In this document: positions 14,211 through 14,220 of the stretch, piece by piece
Position numbering within the stretch: position 1 is the stretch's first letter
Layout: the number at the start of each line of letters is the position of its first letter
Position numbers and translations under genes: made by a program
Assembly (NCBI GenBank): GCA_003526465.1
Contig: DPWD01000053.1
Location: 649 to 14,868, forward strand
DNA: 14,220 nucleotides
Source of the DNA: Hyphomonadaceae bacterium
GTDB taxonomy: Bacteria; Pseudomonadota; Alphaproteobacteria; Caulobacterales; Aquidulcibacteraceae
Direction of reading: 5' to 3'
The notes under the pieces: model-generated
Databases searched by the model: none
What the model saw: only the letters and a program-made list of their open reading frames with translations
Told to the model about the DNA's origin: nothing

Positions 14211-14220
14211 CTCCGGCTCG

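Overview
The window is GC-rich chromosomal DNA from a bacterium that is very probably an alphaproteobacterium. The main reason is the block on the minus strand: a ChvI-type response regulator, a ChvG-type sensor kinase, an EIIA-Man-family PTS protein and HPr, with ahcY further along the same strand. That association is typical of alphaproteobacterial genomes. I cannot place it below class. No mobile element, CRISPR array, rRNA or tRNA is visible. Dense coding and several kinds of short palindromic repeat are the main features.

Layout. Positions 1-166 hold a palindromic repeat pair and a terminator-like hairpin behind ahcY. ahcY (minus, 167-1564) has its own leader, which folds as an S-adenosylhomocysteine (SAH) riboswitch (1592-1671). 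A divergent promoter region serves an unrecognised secreted protein (plus, 1780-3510) that converges on a multi-pass mechanosensitive-channel-like protein (minus, 3630-4901). After a repeat-rich spacer come HPr (5168-5446), EIIA (5450-5866), ChvG (5977-7617) and ChvI (7586-8281), all minus. A 448-bp gene-free stretch (8282-8729) holds a 16-bp palindrome and a large composite palindromic element. Next is a two-gene minus-strand operon, MarR regulator then crotonase-family enzyme, with a palindromic operator-like site over the putative -10. A sensor-only CHASE4-like membrane protein (plus, 10143-11048) runs tail-to-tail into a DUF1295 membrane protein (minus, 11023-11805). A class-III aminotransferase (minus, 11875-13188) is divergent from a secreted DUF547 protein (plus, 13314-14087). 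The window closes in another palindromic repeat pair.

How the genes fit together. ChvI/ChvG is an envelope-stress and acid-response two-component system, and the neighbouring HPr/EIIA pair is the regulatory rather than sugar-transporting kind of PTS. The usual HPr kinase gene (hprK) between chvG and EIIA is absent. AhcY clears SAH made by methyltransferases, and the riboswitch would let SAH itself control it. The MarR/crotonase pair resembles part of a CoA-thioester aromatic degradation cluster.

Most notable are: the well-formed SAH riboswitch; a 25-bp dispersed element placed 5-10 nt in front of two start codons that lack Shine-Dalgarno sequences, and forming a near-perfect hairpin between two genes; the loss of hprK from the conserved cluster; and the CHASE4 sensor with no output domain. 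I did not find a clearly new multi-gene system.
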